From contig JABVXU010000482.1 in the NCBI GenBank assembly GCA_013365365.1, positions 1-40,447 of the forward strand: DNA of 40,447 nucleotides, given 5' to 3'. Position numbers and translations under genes: made by a program. Below are positions 1 to 12,356 of the stretch, piece after piece. Each line of letters opens with the position of its first letter. The stretch's first letter is position 1. Origin of the DNA: Cruorifilaria tuberocauda (lineage: Eukaryota; Nematoda; Chromadorea; Rhabditida; Onchocercidae). The notes below the pieces were generated by a model. The model was not told where the DNA came from and made no database searches. It saw only the letters and a program-made list of their open reading frames with translations.

Positions 1-3000
1 ACTTCATTCAATATATTAGAATTTTCTTTAGGAATCTCTCCGTTCGGCAAAATAGCGTTTGCTAGAAATATCTCGGAAATTCTTATTTATCGTCCTGTTT
101 ATTGCTATCGTTATCATTGCTAAAATTCTCGTTTTTGCCATTTCGAATCAGTGTCATTAATAACTGTCTAAATTACAAATCCTTTCAGTAAGGCATTTCA
201 GGCCGGATGCTTTACAAATAACTTAATCTTTTTAATCTTACTAATCAAATTCTAGTAAAATGTCAAGTAGATATGACTTCTCTGCAGGATAGAAGATTTA
301 AAGGTTTATTCGCTTTTCCCTTCAGTTAACATCTTTTTGCTTTAGGAAGGGAGGCAAAACCAAATTATTTTAAATCGACATTTTTGTTAATAAATATGTT
401 ATTTTAAAGCTATTGCATTTTTGAACTATGAATTTTAAATTGTTGTAAATATATTTGGGCATATCCTTACTAATGAAAGTAAAAATTCAGACAATTAACT
501 CATTTTCGTTCTATCACCAGTCATCTCCGATTGTCGTATTTAATCCACTTTGAAACCACGTACAGCGTGATCGAGAAACAATCCGTTATCTTGCATGAGA
601 TGAAAGAAAATGATACTTGAAGAGAATTTTTTTCAGATTATAGGTCAGTTTATGATATATCGAGTTCTTTACATTTTCAATTTGCTTAAAATTGCAGAAA
701 GATGGCGCAAGTTCAATTTCTTCAAGAACTTTTCATGTTATTGTAAGAAGACGTCCTTAACTACTTTCACTATCGATCATTTCATTCTTTGATTTCGAGA
801 CTATCACTTCCTTACAAAACTTCTTCAACCGCCAATGTATTATACATTTATCAGCACTTCATGAGCTAAATATATACATTGCTACTCTTACCAGTTGTTT
901 CCAAAAAGTTTCATGGATTATTTTATGAACAAGATATATGAATTTGGCACCTGTTTAACATGGATTTATTAATTTAATTTAGTTATAAATGAAGTAGTAA
1001 GCAATAAATAATCAGCAAAGAAAGAAACAAAAAAACAAGATATAATATAGCTATATTTATCGGAAAACATTTTATATTCACACACTTTTAAAACCGGTAA
1101 TTACTTTCTCCATCAATTTCATATTAAGCATATAAAGCAGTCTTAATAGTGAACTAATCCCCTTAATAGTGCCCATAAAATGGCCATTGTTATCATTCTT
1201 TATTTCTTTCAATTATTACTTTTGCATCTATGAATGATCAACTATAATTCACACCTCCAGAAAAATAATAATTTTAATGATGAATTTTAGTATTTCTTCA
1301 AATATCTTCAAGAGATAAAGAAGAAATTATCACTTTTATGAAATGTTACCTAAGACTGCGCATTGTTGTACACTAATTTGCGCTTCATGGAATAATAATT
1401 TTCATCATTCTTTTATTCCTTCATAACTTTCTTAACTCTTCTCTGTTTTTGTTTATCTTGAATTTTGATAAGCAAGAATGAATTCTTCATTCACAAAATA
1501 TTTATTATTCTTTGCATAGAGATTCAACGCTGCACATTTTCCATTAGGAAAATAAAGAGAAGAGCTGCTGGTAGCTTCTGCTGAAGAATTTTGCTTTCAA
1601 GTACGAATGCACTCAACCGTATTTGCACATTTTGGTTAAGTATTTCTATTCATGATGAATGCGATGGTATTTGCTTTCTTATCATTCTGTCACAATGTTT
1701 CGATTTTAGCCATCACAGAACGAATCTTTTCTAAAATTCATTTAAAAAATTTAATTATTTCACTATTCACTATTCGATTATATTGCATTCCTTGATTAAA
1801 TATAATTAAATTCTGTTTGAATATGGAACTGAAATTCTTTTTACGTATAAAATAAAATACATCTGTATTATGGCTAAACGAACTATTGTTATAGTGGAAG
1901 GTGAAAGTTTAATTTTACTGCAAAACTTGATAATTCAAAACTATGCTATAGAAAAATTTTTCTATGTCTGGCAAATTAAAGAAGTTCCTGCGGATTTTAT
2001 TCTGCGAAAAATGCTTATTTGCAAGTTTAACTTTCAAACTATACACTTCATATTTTCTAAATATTTTACTCAAATATCAATCAGCAAATAAGGAACTGCT
2101 TTTTTCTGGGCTCTTTTTTAAACAAAAAGAAAGGCGAACAAAGTGAAATAAATTAATCATTACGTTGAAATGAATATATACACAACGGTCTTTCCTTTGC
2201 TAAAAAATTCTGAAAAGAACTTTAAAATGTAAATAAATGAATAATATCATTATAGGACAGGTGGTACTTCTAGATTATTTGAAAAAATGGATCAAATAAT
2301 ATTATTAAATACTCTTTGTCTGATAATTTAATAATTTAAACCAATAATTAGAGCTTTTTTGTCTTGGAATTATTTTTTAAGAACGTTTTTTTTAAAGCAA
2401 AAAATGAAAATATGACTTTAAATGAATAAGATAAATGGCTAATAAAATATTCCAAAAGGAATGAAATACTATTTGACGAATGCATAATGAAATGATTGAG
2501 TAAGAAATCTTATCATTAAAGCTTTCTATGATCTTATATATTATTATTTATATATTATCATAATTCAGATTACGTTACTCCGCAAATTTTTTACCATAAT
2601 TTTTTCATCCTTAGTAGTAAAATTTTTCGAACAATTTTCTATCATTTACTATCATCTATCATTTACTTAATGCTGGAAAAATATTATATATTATCTCATT
2701 CTTTTAAATGAGATTTTCTTGCCATCCGCTTTTCAGTAAACTTTAAATTCAGAAATTTTTTTGTAATGTACTTTTAAACATATCTAATAATTAAGCCTAT
2801 CGAACAACATCTCATTTTTTTGTGCTTTTTTTTCTAGTAATTACTTCTGAATGAATGATTTAGCGATGACTAGTATGTGTTTGATGCTTTCTATAGATTA
2901 GTGGTTTTGAAAATTGCAGCAAACTTTTATGAATGCTTGAAATATAGCTCTCTTCTTCTCGGTACCACGCATTCTGTTTACTTCCCTTCAACATTCAAAT

Positions 3001-6000
3001 ACACTAAAAAATTTCCATTCATTTCTCATCTTTTCCTGTCACAATTATACCAATTAAATAAGTCGTTTTATTTTACGAAAAATTCCTATGAAATTTCATC
3101 ATAAAATTGTTTGATTCTATGCTATATATCTGTTTGCATTCGTAAGTTTCCTTTAATTTCTGCCTCCGTGGATTCTTTGTATGAAAGGGAAATCGTTAAC
3201 AGTGAATTAATTGGTGATAAACGGAGTATGATTCATTATGATATCAATCAATTCCGTTTCGAGTCATCATTTGCTAATCGATTCTCCTCAGGATAAAAGA
3301 TGGAAAAACAAAATTTTTTCTTTCCTCTATTCATCCCGTCAGAATTGCGATACATCTATGCATTTATTCAGATTTTTTCACTGATAATTTACTTCACAGT
3401 ATTCACAAAAGATTTTTCGTACAATTTTTTTTAGAAAAAAGAGGAATGTTAAGAACTACAAATGATGTCAGAATAGCAGTAGTCAAGGAAACATTCAGGA
3501 ACTATGCATGAAGACACATTATCATAACCCTTTACTGGATAGTTAGAAATATCTATCTTATAGAATGATATATTTAGAAGATATAATATTGTTAAGTTTA
3601 ATTTTATAAATTTGATTTTATGAGGTTTAGTTTAATTTTATAAACTTATGGTTTGCTGATGATGTTTCATTTTTGAAAGGTTTCAGAGATAGACTCATAG
3701 AATTATTTTAAAAAAAAATTATTTGAAAGAAGAGTATATGTTTGATTATAATACTTCAGGAAAGCAGCTGTTTGACGGAACGGAACTTTTTCAATTATTT
3801 TCATGTGCATCTGTCCAACTGTAATAAATTACTCATATATGCAATCCCCTCAAGTCATTTCTAAAAAATTCGCTAAATTAGCAACGATTAGCTTTTTCAG
3901 TTTTGCCTTGCCAAATCATTAATTTTTATAATTTATATGAGTGTAAGTGAAAAAATAGTAACAATAATGTGGTCATATGAAAATCGAAAACAGTAATTTT
4001 TTGATTTTAAAAATTTAAAAAATTTTTTTCTTCTAGATCGCTAACCTTATATTTCATTAAAATTAAGTCAAGCGGAAGGATAGGAAAACAGGCAAGACGT
4101 TAAATCATTCAACAAGTAATTTTCCAAAATAAATAAGACTTTCAAATGTGTAAAATTTATAACTTCAAGTAAGTATAAATTTCAAATTGTATTGTTTTTT
4201 TGAAAACTTTTTCAAAAAGCAAATTTTTTGCAGCTATAATTCAATGCGTTGTGTTTGCTTCGTAAAATTTTAAAGCTGAAATTCATTATTTGTTGTAATG
4301 ATAATTTTATTTTTAAATCTTTATTTTGAATGGTGATGTAATTTCAAATGATTAAAGTAATAGGGGATATATCGAAATTATCAATACCAATCATTTCAAA
4401 ACATTTTTTTAAACTTTGCGAATAAGAGTTAAACATTATCATCTTAGACTACAATTTCAATAATTCCATAATTGTTATGATTTTTTTTAACTCTGTGATA
4501 ATTTTCTGCAGTATTGAAGAGGAAAAAAACAATAATTATTGAGATAGTTATTCAAAATATTCATTAAACTGCAGGCAAAATAGGTTTGAGGTAATTCACT
4601 ACTTTAAACATTTATAAATTACAATCAATTAATGGTTGATTAATTACTAAATACTTGATTTGAATATACTGATGTAATTATTCGAATCTTTTCTGAGATA
4701 TCATCCAAGAAATTTCATATATCCATAAAGCTTCGACTCTCTCAATCTTCTGTCCTCTCCAAAAAATAAATGTGATTTTTGCAAAGATATAATATCATGA
4801 AGCTTATCAAGTTATTGTACATGACTGCTATTTGAGTGACCATGATAGCATTGGTAACAAATTTTGATTTTTCATTATTTCAATTGTTTCATCATTGCTA
4901 ATGTCTTATATAAATTTTTTAAAAATGTAGGATCGAAAAATTCAACAGTCAAGCGGAACAGCGGAACAATCAAAATTCATCGATAAGTAGAAATAGATTA
5001 ATAAATATTATTTGAAAATATATTATATTGTATTTTTGGATGAGTTGGAATAGAATTTCCAGATATTAAAATAAAATCTGATTACTCAGAAAATAATAAA
5101 TTTTAATAATGATTTTGTAAATCACTTAAAAATTAGTTAAATCAATGCTTTTTTTTCAAACGTAACTTTTGAATGAAAGGAAGAAAGACTCGGATTGTGA
5201 TTCTTTTATTCTTTTCAAACCCAACCGTGAAACCTGTAAAACTGATAATCTTATTTCTAAGATTGAAAATTATTTAAATAGCTGATATTAAACAGAAAAA
5301 TGTTTAACGATAAAACGTAACGCTTCTGCTTCGTTCAGAATTCTGCAGCTAACGGTTTACTGCTTCGTTTTTTTTTTAAATTTCATTTCTTGAATCGCTT
5401 TTCAGAATGCTAAAATGTTTTATTTGGGAATGCAAAATAAATTTAGGTAATGCACAAAATTACGTATTGAAAGTATTTTCAGGAGTTTCCCTGTCATGAA
5501 TATTTACTGAATATACTTGGATGAAATATTTTTATATGGAAGTCAAAACCGCTTAAATGGGATTTAAAATTTTTTTTAGTTTGCTAGACATTTTAAAAAG
5601 TTCTCATATTTAGATTCTGAAATTATCATCATATATGCTTTGCAAATTTTATAATTCTTCATCGTATCATTTTCATAGTGGAAACTAATAAAATAATAAC
5701 ATAATTTTTCATATAAACCAATGTGTTTTATAGCTTAAATAAAAATACGAGGAATGAAAAGCTAAAAATTTGCACTATAGCATTTTGAAGCGTGAAATTA
5801 CATTTAATATTCAAATTACCTTTCATTTTGCCACCATATTTTTCTATCTCATATGTTATTTAATTGCAAAAAAGAAAAAATCATTTACTGAAAATTTTTT
5901 TTTGATTAGTAGATCGCTGCTATCAAAAACGCTTAGTTTCATTGGAAAAGCATAGAAAAAGGAAACGAGAGTAAAGTATTCACTACATAATTTTACTAAA

Positions 6001-7618
6001 GTTTACAAGCTTTTCTTATATCTGAAGGTATTCGGTTGGTAATGTTGATAATAATTCATGTCCTGTAGTGTTAGCATTAAGTTCCAACACTAACTGTTTT
6101 CAGCCTCTTATATATTTATATTCCTTTCAAAGTATTCATCATTTCCACCTGGTCTTTAATTTTCATTTCTTTTTTTTTTGAATTGCTTGAAATGATTCTG
6201 CTCATAGCAAAATCTGTTTATCTATGTTAAATTACTGAGCATTCAAAGCCGGATATCCTATGGAATAGAATTTCGGTTTAATATTTAAATTGCACCAAGT
6301 AAAATTTTGATAAAAGGATAATCATTTTATAAGTTTAGAAGTTTATTTTTCAAAACTGAGCAAAAAAAATTTTCCAGAAAGTAACACGTTTCTTTACTGT
6401 TTTCTGTCACTTATCATCAAATCCACAGACCTTACATAGTCCATTACGTCGTTATCACTATTCTGTTGGACTTTGAAGTTTCAATATTACTTGCTAAAAA
6501 AAAATTTTTTTATGATAAAAGATCACTGTTAAACTTTTCTAAATAATCCATGTGCTAAGGAGAAATCCGTATACCTCGTTATCTACCAAACAAAAGATAC
6601 TTCTTGCGATTATGGAGATGAAAAAGCTAAAAACTATTTAAAAGTTTATTCTGATTCCGGTCATTATTCTTATTAACAACTAAATAAATAAACAAATATA
6701 TACTTTGATTTTTCTTATTCCATCTCCAAGATGAATTAAAATTTGCATTCGGATTGTCTTTTCACTTAGCATATTGTTTGATTTATCAAGGAAATATGAT
6801 TTATATTCCACATTTCTTTCATTTTCTTTTGAGATACAAAATTTCAATCACTATGAATATGAATAGGATACGACAGATAATTGCTCTTCGAAAATCGATT
6901 AAAGCTGGTCCATTGTTACCGCCGATTTCGAAGAGGTTGTTTTTTTGAGTTATTGTCAAAATCAAAATATTTAGATTTAAGAGTATTTCAGCTATTTGAA
7001 AGAATTTAAGATCCTGTTCAACATAACTGTTTCAGTTTATCCAGCTTAATCCGTTTTGATAATTTGAAATTACAAATACGAGATACATTATGCATATGCC
7101 AACCTACGTTTTCAGTTTTGCTGATCCCATATTCTCGAACTTTTTAATAAGTTTTCTGCAATCTTTTGTTTTCAGATTATATCCAACTACTATTTAATAT
7201 AACCTAGTTGTTAATATGATAATGAGATAGAATTTTTCCTATCTTCTATAATTCACTTTAGAGAAAAAGAATTTTCGTATTTTTGTTTGTAGAAACATTT
7301 ATGATCACCAAGATTTCGGCGGCTAAGTTGCTAATTAATTTCAAAATTGCAATACTATTTCGGTATCAGGGAAACATAGCTTTAACCGTTATTAAATTTA
7401 CATATTTGAATTAAAGTTTCTGGAATCCTCCGATGTGCAGCATTGCAGCCGTGAAAAATCATCCGATGATGGGTTGTGCAGTAACAAAGTGATTGCAAGA
7501 GATATTCTCGAAATCGACTTACATATTAGGTTGGTTCATCTATAAACATCGAACAAAGAAAAACAACATTTAAAGATATTTCAATGGTGGAAAAATGCAT
7601 TAATTATTAACTTTTCAG
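1..7618. other. AT-rich region upstream of the copine gene, no gene recognised
   Basis: This stretch is very AT-rich with many homopolymer runs. Open frames are short (60-75 codons at most), lack recognisable motifs and do not chain through plausible splice sites. The better-looking pieces are a 61-codon frame at 3111-3296, a frame ending near 6934 that stops at a GT, and the reverse strand near 540-600. None resembles a family I know. I treat the block as intergenic and probable 5' regulatory sequence of the plus-strand copine. Confidence 0.6.
7396..7545 (+). other. 50-codon exon-like open frame just upstream of copine
   Basis: The frame from 7396 to the stop at 7543-7545 has markedly higher GC and a more protein-like composition than its surroundings. 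It includes the stretch SNKVIARDILEIDLHIR. It has no in-frame ATG. An AG near 7415 and a GT near 7530 could bound an exon, but its phase does not fit the copine exon at 7645. It may be an alternative 5' exon, an upstream relic, or chance. No homology was recognised. Confidence 0.2.
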
Positions 7619-7644
7619 CAAAATATGTTCGAGGAATAGGTTAA
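7611..7644 (+). promoter_or_regulatory. Probable spliced-leader acceptor and short 5' UTR of copine
   Basis: A strong CTTTTCAG acceptor ends at 7618, 26 bases before the ATG at 7645. The codon directly before that ATG is TAA, in frame, so coding sequence cannot simply extend upstream in the same exon. In nematodes this arrangement fits SL trans-splicing. The SL use is inference; a conventional upstream non-coding exon is the alternative. Confidence 0.45.
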
Positions 7645-10600
7645 ATGAAGTCAACAGCATTGGATATAACACTTGCATTTTACAGTGCTGTGAAAGTTTA
7701 AACTTTATAAAACATTTATTTGCATTCGACCATAAGTAACTATTTCATTTCAGTGAATTGAAGACCGATATGTTTGCATTTAATGATATAGTTTGTCTAA
7801 TATCTGTGAATGAAAATGGTTTGGAAAGCCCTTGGAAGCTTGTAAGTTAATTAATTAAATGGGAAAATTAAAGAGAATATCATGTGATAAATTATATAAT
7901 CAGTTGTATAGAAATGAAAGATTAATTCATAGAGAATAGTAAAATTGTCTACTTCAACTAATCTATCCAACCGGTAATGTCGTATTTGGAACGTGAAAAT
8001 TAAAAGAATAGGTTGAGAAAAAAGAGAAAAATTTGTCGAGAGAGATTTATAGGTTGCAACGACGGAAATTGTTCCGAAAGCAGGTGTAATCTCAATTCCT
8101 AATGCATTCTCAGTGGAGTATACATTTAAACGAGATCAGCATTTAAAAATTGAAATGTCAGCATTTTTTTCTTTCTTCCCTTAAACGTGTCTACGTATGG
8201 ATACGTAGTAAATCTGCGTGTATTCAATTTTCTTCTAACTTCCGAAGAGAAGTCACATAGCATTTCTTTGCAATTTAAAGTTGTCTAATCTCAAACTTTT
8301 TTTTGCGCATTCGTTACACTTTTCTGTCAAATTAATTTTTTTTTTAATACTTTAATTACGAATTTTAAATTATGATATCAGATAATTTCCATATCATCCA
8401 ACTTTTCTAAGGCACAAAATTTTATATTAATTAAAAAAAAATGTCTGCATTTAAGTTGTGACTACAGCGACGAAGTAACTATTCTTGGAGAGGCTACATT
8501 TTTTGTCACAGAAGTTATCACCACTTCACAAAGTCTTTCCAAACCATTGATGTAAATTTTTTACGCTTCACAAAAACCCTTAATAATTTTGAAAATTTTC
8601 GGAAATTCTGCTCCTTCAAAAAACACCTCAAGTTTTCAAGAATAAAAAATTTCGAAAAAGCAATTCTATCTTTTCAGTATTATTATCATAGTATTATCAT
8701 AATTTAGTACATAATTTAGTGTGTACTAAATTTAATAGAAAACTTAACAAAAACAATAATAAAGATCATTTGACTTATAAAATAATTGACATAAAAATAA
8801 TTTTCAGCGAAATAAAAAGCGGCAAGCCTATCGCTGTTATGACAATATCATATACCGCTCAGCCAAAAGAGCAAATAATGCTTTTACAATTTTGTGGTAA
8901 AAATTTTCCGAGGAAAGGACTTGAAAATATGCAGGTTTGATGATGTTTGAATTTTGTGCAATTCATTTATACAGTTTAAATTTCATTCGATTTAAATCAT
9001 TCAGTACCAATCAATTTATTAATAATTGCTTAACATTTCGCAATGACTGTAAACTGGTAAAATTATCGAACATTTTGTGCTCCTAAAACGAATTAGAAAT
9101 TTCTGTATCAGTCACACAATATCATTCATATCTTTAGATCTATTTTCAAATGTTTCGAATGGAAGAAAATGAAATGCGTAATTTATTATACACGAGTGAT
9201 TATCAATTATATTCATCGAAAATTCTTTGGAAACCGTTTAAATTACCGAAGAGCATAATTATAGATTCCAAAAACAGGTTGATGACAATTTTAGATTTTT
9301 TTATTTGTTTTTGATTGGATGAATATAACCGAATTGTAATTGAAGCAAAAATATCATTCACGGCTAATTTGTTTAAGCTTAACCGTCTCTATTATGCAAT
9401 AAGTTGGTCTAACAATTTAAATGCGTTAGTTTAAAAAAAAATGGAAGCTTAAATGTAACGATTGAATAGTTAAAGGAATTTCGAAGTGCTTTGTTTCTCA
9501 CGAAATGATCATGCAAGATGTTCGATCATAGGACAATTTATCATATCTTCGGATGAACTTTTCAAAAGTGCCGATGAGCGGAAGATTTTATATGTAAGCA
9601 TTTGAGATTTTAATTCTAATAAACTTTGATAGAAATTTTACAAATTATTTGTATCAGAGTAAAACTGTATTGTAAATGTATCATTTTCTTATGCCACACA
9701 TCATTTCCACTATAATCAGCCAATTAATAGCTTGGAATATTGAATTTTAAAGCTTACAAAACGGATGCTAAAATCTTTTCGGTTTGTTTGAACCTTTTGG
9801 GAATATCAGTCATTCACATTAACCACCTATATGTTGCAATCTAGATTTCATGGAAAACCAAACCAGAAAAAAGTTAATCTCTTACCTTTAAATAATATTA
9901 AAAGTTAATGCAAATTTAGTTACGAGTTGGACTGGAAAACAATAAAAAAATAAATGGTACAATTGAAGTGGTTAAATGCAACGAAATCACCATGTATTCC
10001 TTTCTCGATTATATTACCAATGGGTCAGTATTTTTCTGACTAGATTGATAGCTGTTTTAAATAAAATGAAAACTTTGATTTCATTTTAAATAAATATTTC
10101 AGTTATTGCTTGTCACTTGCTATAGCGATAGATTTTTCAATATCAGAGTCAAATGACCCAAGTTCAACTTTCGGAAATGATGTTGAATGTGTCATCCGCT
10201 CAATATGTGAACCATTTCGTCGCCACAATTTGCGAGTTCTTTTTTTTGAATGTTAAATGAAACTCAAGCTTTATATTCAATGTTTTTCGGGACTAAGTTT
10301 TAAAATTTTATAATAAAAAATAAGATTACCGGATGATCACTATTAGTGATCACAAATTCAAATATTATTCAGCATTATTTTAGCTCTCAAAGCTATGCAG
10401 CTTTTGGTTTTGGCGCACGAATCCCACCATATTTTCGAAAGTCACAGCAATTTTGCCTTGTAAGATTTTTGTAGCGTCAACAGCTGAAATTAATCCTTTG
10501 AGCATACAGATCGAATTTATTTTTGAATTTCCTGTTGTCTAATAACTTAATAAGCGACGAAATAATTCATAGCACAGCAATCTCCCATCATTTCTCATTA

Positions 10601-11759
10601 AATTGAAGGGTATGCAGATGTCTTAATGAGCTTTTTTTGTTGAATCAGTATTAAATTGGATATTTGGATTATTGACGTCGTAATTAATTATTAATCATAT
10701 TTGCAGAATTTGGAAACGGATCCGAATTGTCAGGGAATCGATGGTTTAATTGACGCATTCTGGAAAGCGAATTCTCAAGTGCGACCTAGTACAACTGCCC
10801 ATTTTGCTCATATCATTTATCATCTCTCTAAGTAAGCCTAATTATATTAGGTGATCTAAAACTTACGGCTTATTTGAGAAGGTATAAATTTAAATTTCCT
10901 TCTTTTTCACTTGTTGATAGCTAATAAATATATCATTTTGATATGCAATCATCAGTTTTAGGTTGGCTAACAATGTGAGTAGGCGTGAAAACCAGTTACA
11001 ACGCCTATATTTTGTATTAGCAATAATCAGTAAAGGAAAGATAAACGATATTCGAGAAACAGTACAGGTACAGCATGATTTTGGATATAAGATGACATAA
11101 TTTAGACTGCATCTAAACTTAAATTAAATCACATTCACTTCAATTAATTAAAAGAAAATTTTTTGCAAAATCAATTCGCGTTTGATGTTTTCTGTTTCCA
11201 TTTTTTTAATTTATTTTAACCGCGGATTCTAAATATTTTTAATGAGGGATAAATGCAGGCAACAATCTTTGCATCTAAAGCTCCACTTTCAATTATATTT
11301 ATTGCGACGGAAGATGACTGTACAGAAATGGAGCGTCTCGGCCTTTCAGCTGGCCGAATTTCCTATCAAAATCGTCGAGCTGAACGTGATATGTTACAGG
11401 TCTATTTTAAAATTGCATAACTTTAATGAAGTTATGAAATAAATATTGAATTGTGAGAGAATCGAAAATTAAATGTAAACATTTAAACACATCTAAAAAT
11501 AAAGTTTTCTTCGCTTTTTTCTTTTATCTTGAAACTGTTGCATTTTCAGTTTGTAGCATTAACAAAGTTTCGTAATAAATCATCGGATGATAGTAATTTT
11601 TGGGAATTACTTACTGAACGAGCATTAAGACGTATTCCACGGCAAATGATCAATTGGTTAATGAAAAATGGCCATGTTCCTCAGGATTTCAAGCACTATG
11701 GTTGTTTACCGAAAGAAGTAAAAGTGAATTCAACTGCAATTGAAATTTCTAATACATAG
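7645..11759 (+). CDS. Copine-family protein (two C2 domains plus copine A domain), divergent
   Basis: Copines are soluble phospholipid-binding proteins recruited to membranes, usually by calcium. The model has 14 exons: 7645-7695, 7764-7841, 8053-8156, 8456-8551, 8808-8934, 9138-9277, 9476-9593, 9920-10023, 10103-10251, 10401-10459, 10707-10831, 10962-11067, 11259-11399 and 11550-11759. All phases agree and give 535 residues, the usual copine length. C2A covers about residues 1-125 and keeps the strand pattern and LGE turn. C2B is about 130-250, with WKPF where copines have W.PF and IIGQF for the IGEF turn. The A domain starts near 274 with AIDFS, and carries GFGARIPP and AERDMLQF, all copine hallmarks. 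Oddities: C2B lacks the loop 1 aspartates (PRKGLENMQ), and the usual TDG of the A domain reads SKG. The start was chosen because TAA precedes the ATG in frame. Family assignment is firm; calcium dependence is doubtful. Exon 1 uses an AAG acceptor ten bases past a TTTCAG, required by phase. Confidence 0.88.
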
Positions 11760-12065
11760 CCACTGATAAATACAATTCGTGACTGAGACTTTCTATTACA
11801 AAGTTCTTCATGTTATTCCTCACAAATCATATGTTAAATGAATTTTTGGACATCTCTTAAAAATCAATTTCGTACCTTTTCCTGAAATTTCTTTTAGCTA
11901 CTTAATCAAATCCTTTCATTCTCTTTTCTTTGAAAAAATACTATGTTTGCTGTTAATGAAAAAATTTTTGCATTTGAAACTCTTCCTGATTAGAAATATA
12001 TCTCAATGAAATACCAATAATTCTTGAATTAAATGATATACGTGATAATATTAATTGGTATTTAG

Positions 12066-12356
12066 GAGGGTTCGAGTGAAACATCTGGGATGAAATTGAA
12101 ATATGAGAAGGAAAGGGTTAATGCAATAGAATCCTTCAGTGATCAATCAGCCGAAGATTTTGTCAAAGAAAAATACGGAAATACATCTGATTACTTTAAT
12201 GTTAAAAAAACGTCGCAACTATACAGGTAAACAACGATTATATTGTCCATGAATTTTCCAGAGCATCAGTTTCACAACTTATGATATGGAAATAACAAAG
12301 AGTTAACTTTTAGAAGTTATAGCAGGAACATAATTTGAAAATTTTTCAGAGATTAA
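12066..12356 (+). CDS. Possible alternative 3' exons of the copine gene
   Basis: A frame of 53 codons (12066-12226) sits between a TTTAG acceptor and an AG|GTAAAC donor. It encodes a charged, low-hydrophobicity stretch rich in Glu, Lys and Ser. The terminal copine exon contains a phase-0 donor after 11717 (GAA|GTAAAA). Splicing there replaces the last 13 residues with this segment. A TTTTCAG acceptor at 12343-12349 then adds Arg-Asp and a stop at 12354-12356. Phases match throughout. Read through instead, the segment ends at 12228-12230. Without transcripts I cannot say which C-terminus is the main one. Confidence 0.45.

Noticed and set aside
6754..7130. Possible small mitochondrial ribosomal-type gene (frame with KAGPLLPP joined to a frame after a TTTCAG at about 7037)
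   Set aside because: The resemblance is a few residues only, the expected downstream motifs are missing, and composition is like background.
12060..12085. tRNA-like GGTTCGA motif
   Set aside because: There is no acceptor or anticodon stem around it, and it lies inside the open frame of the candidate copine 3' exon.
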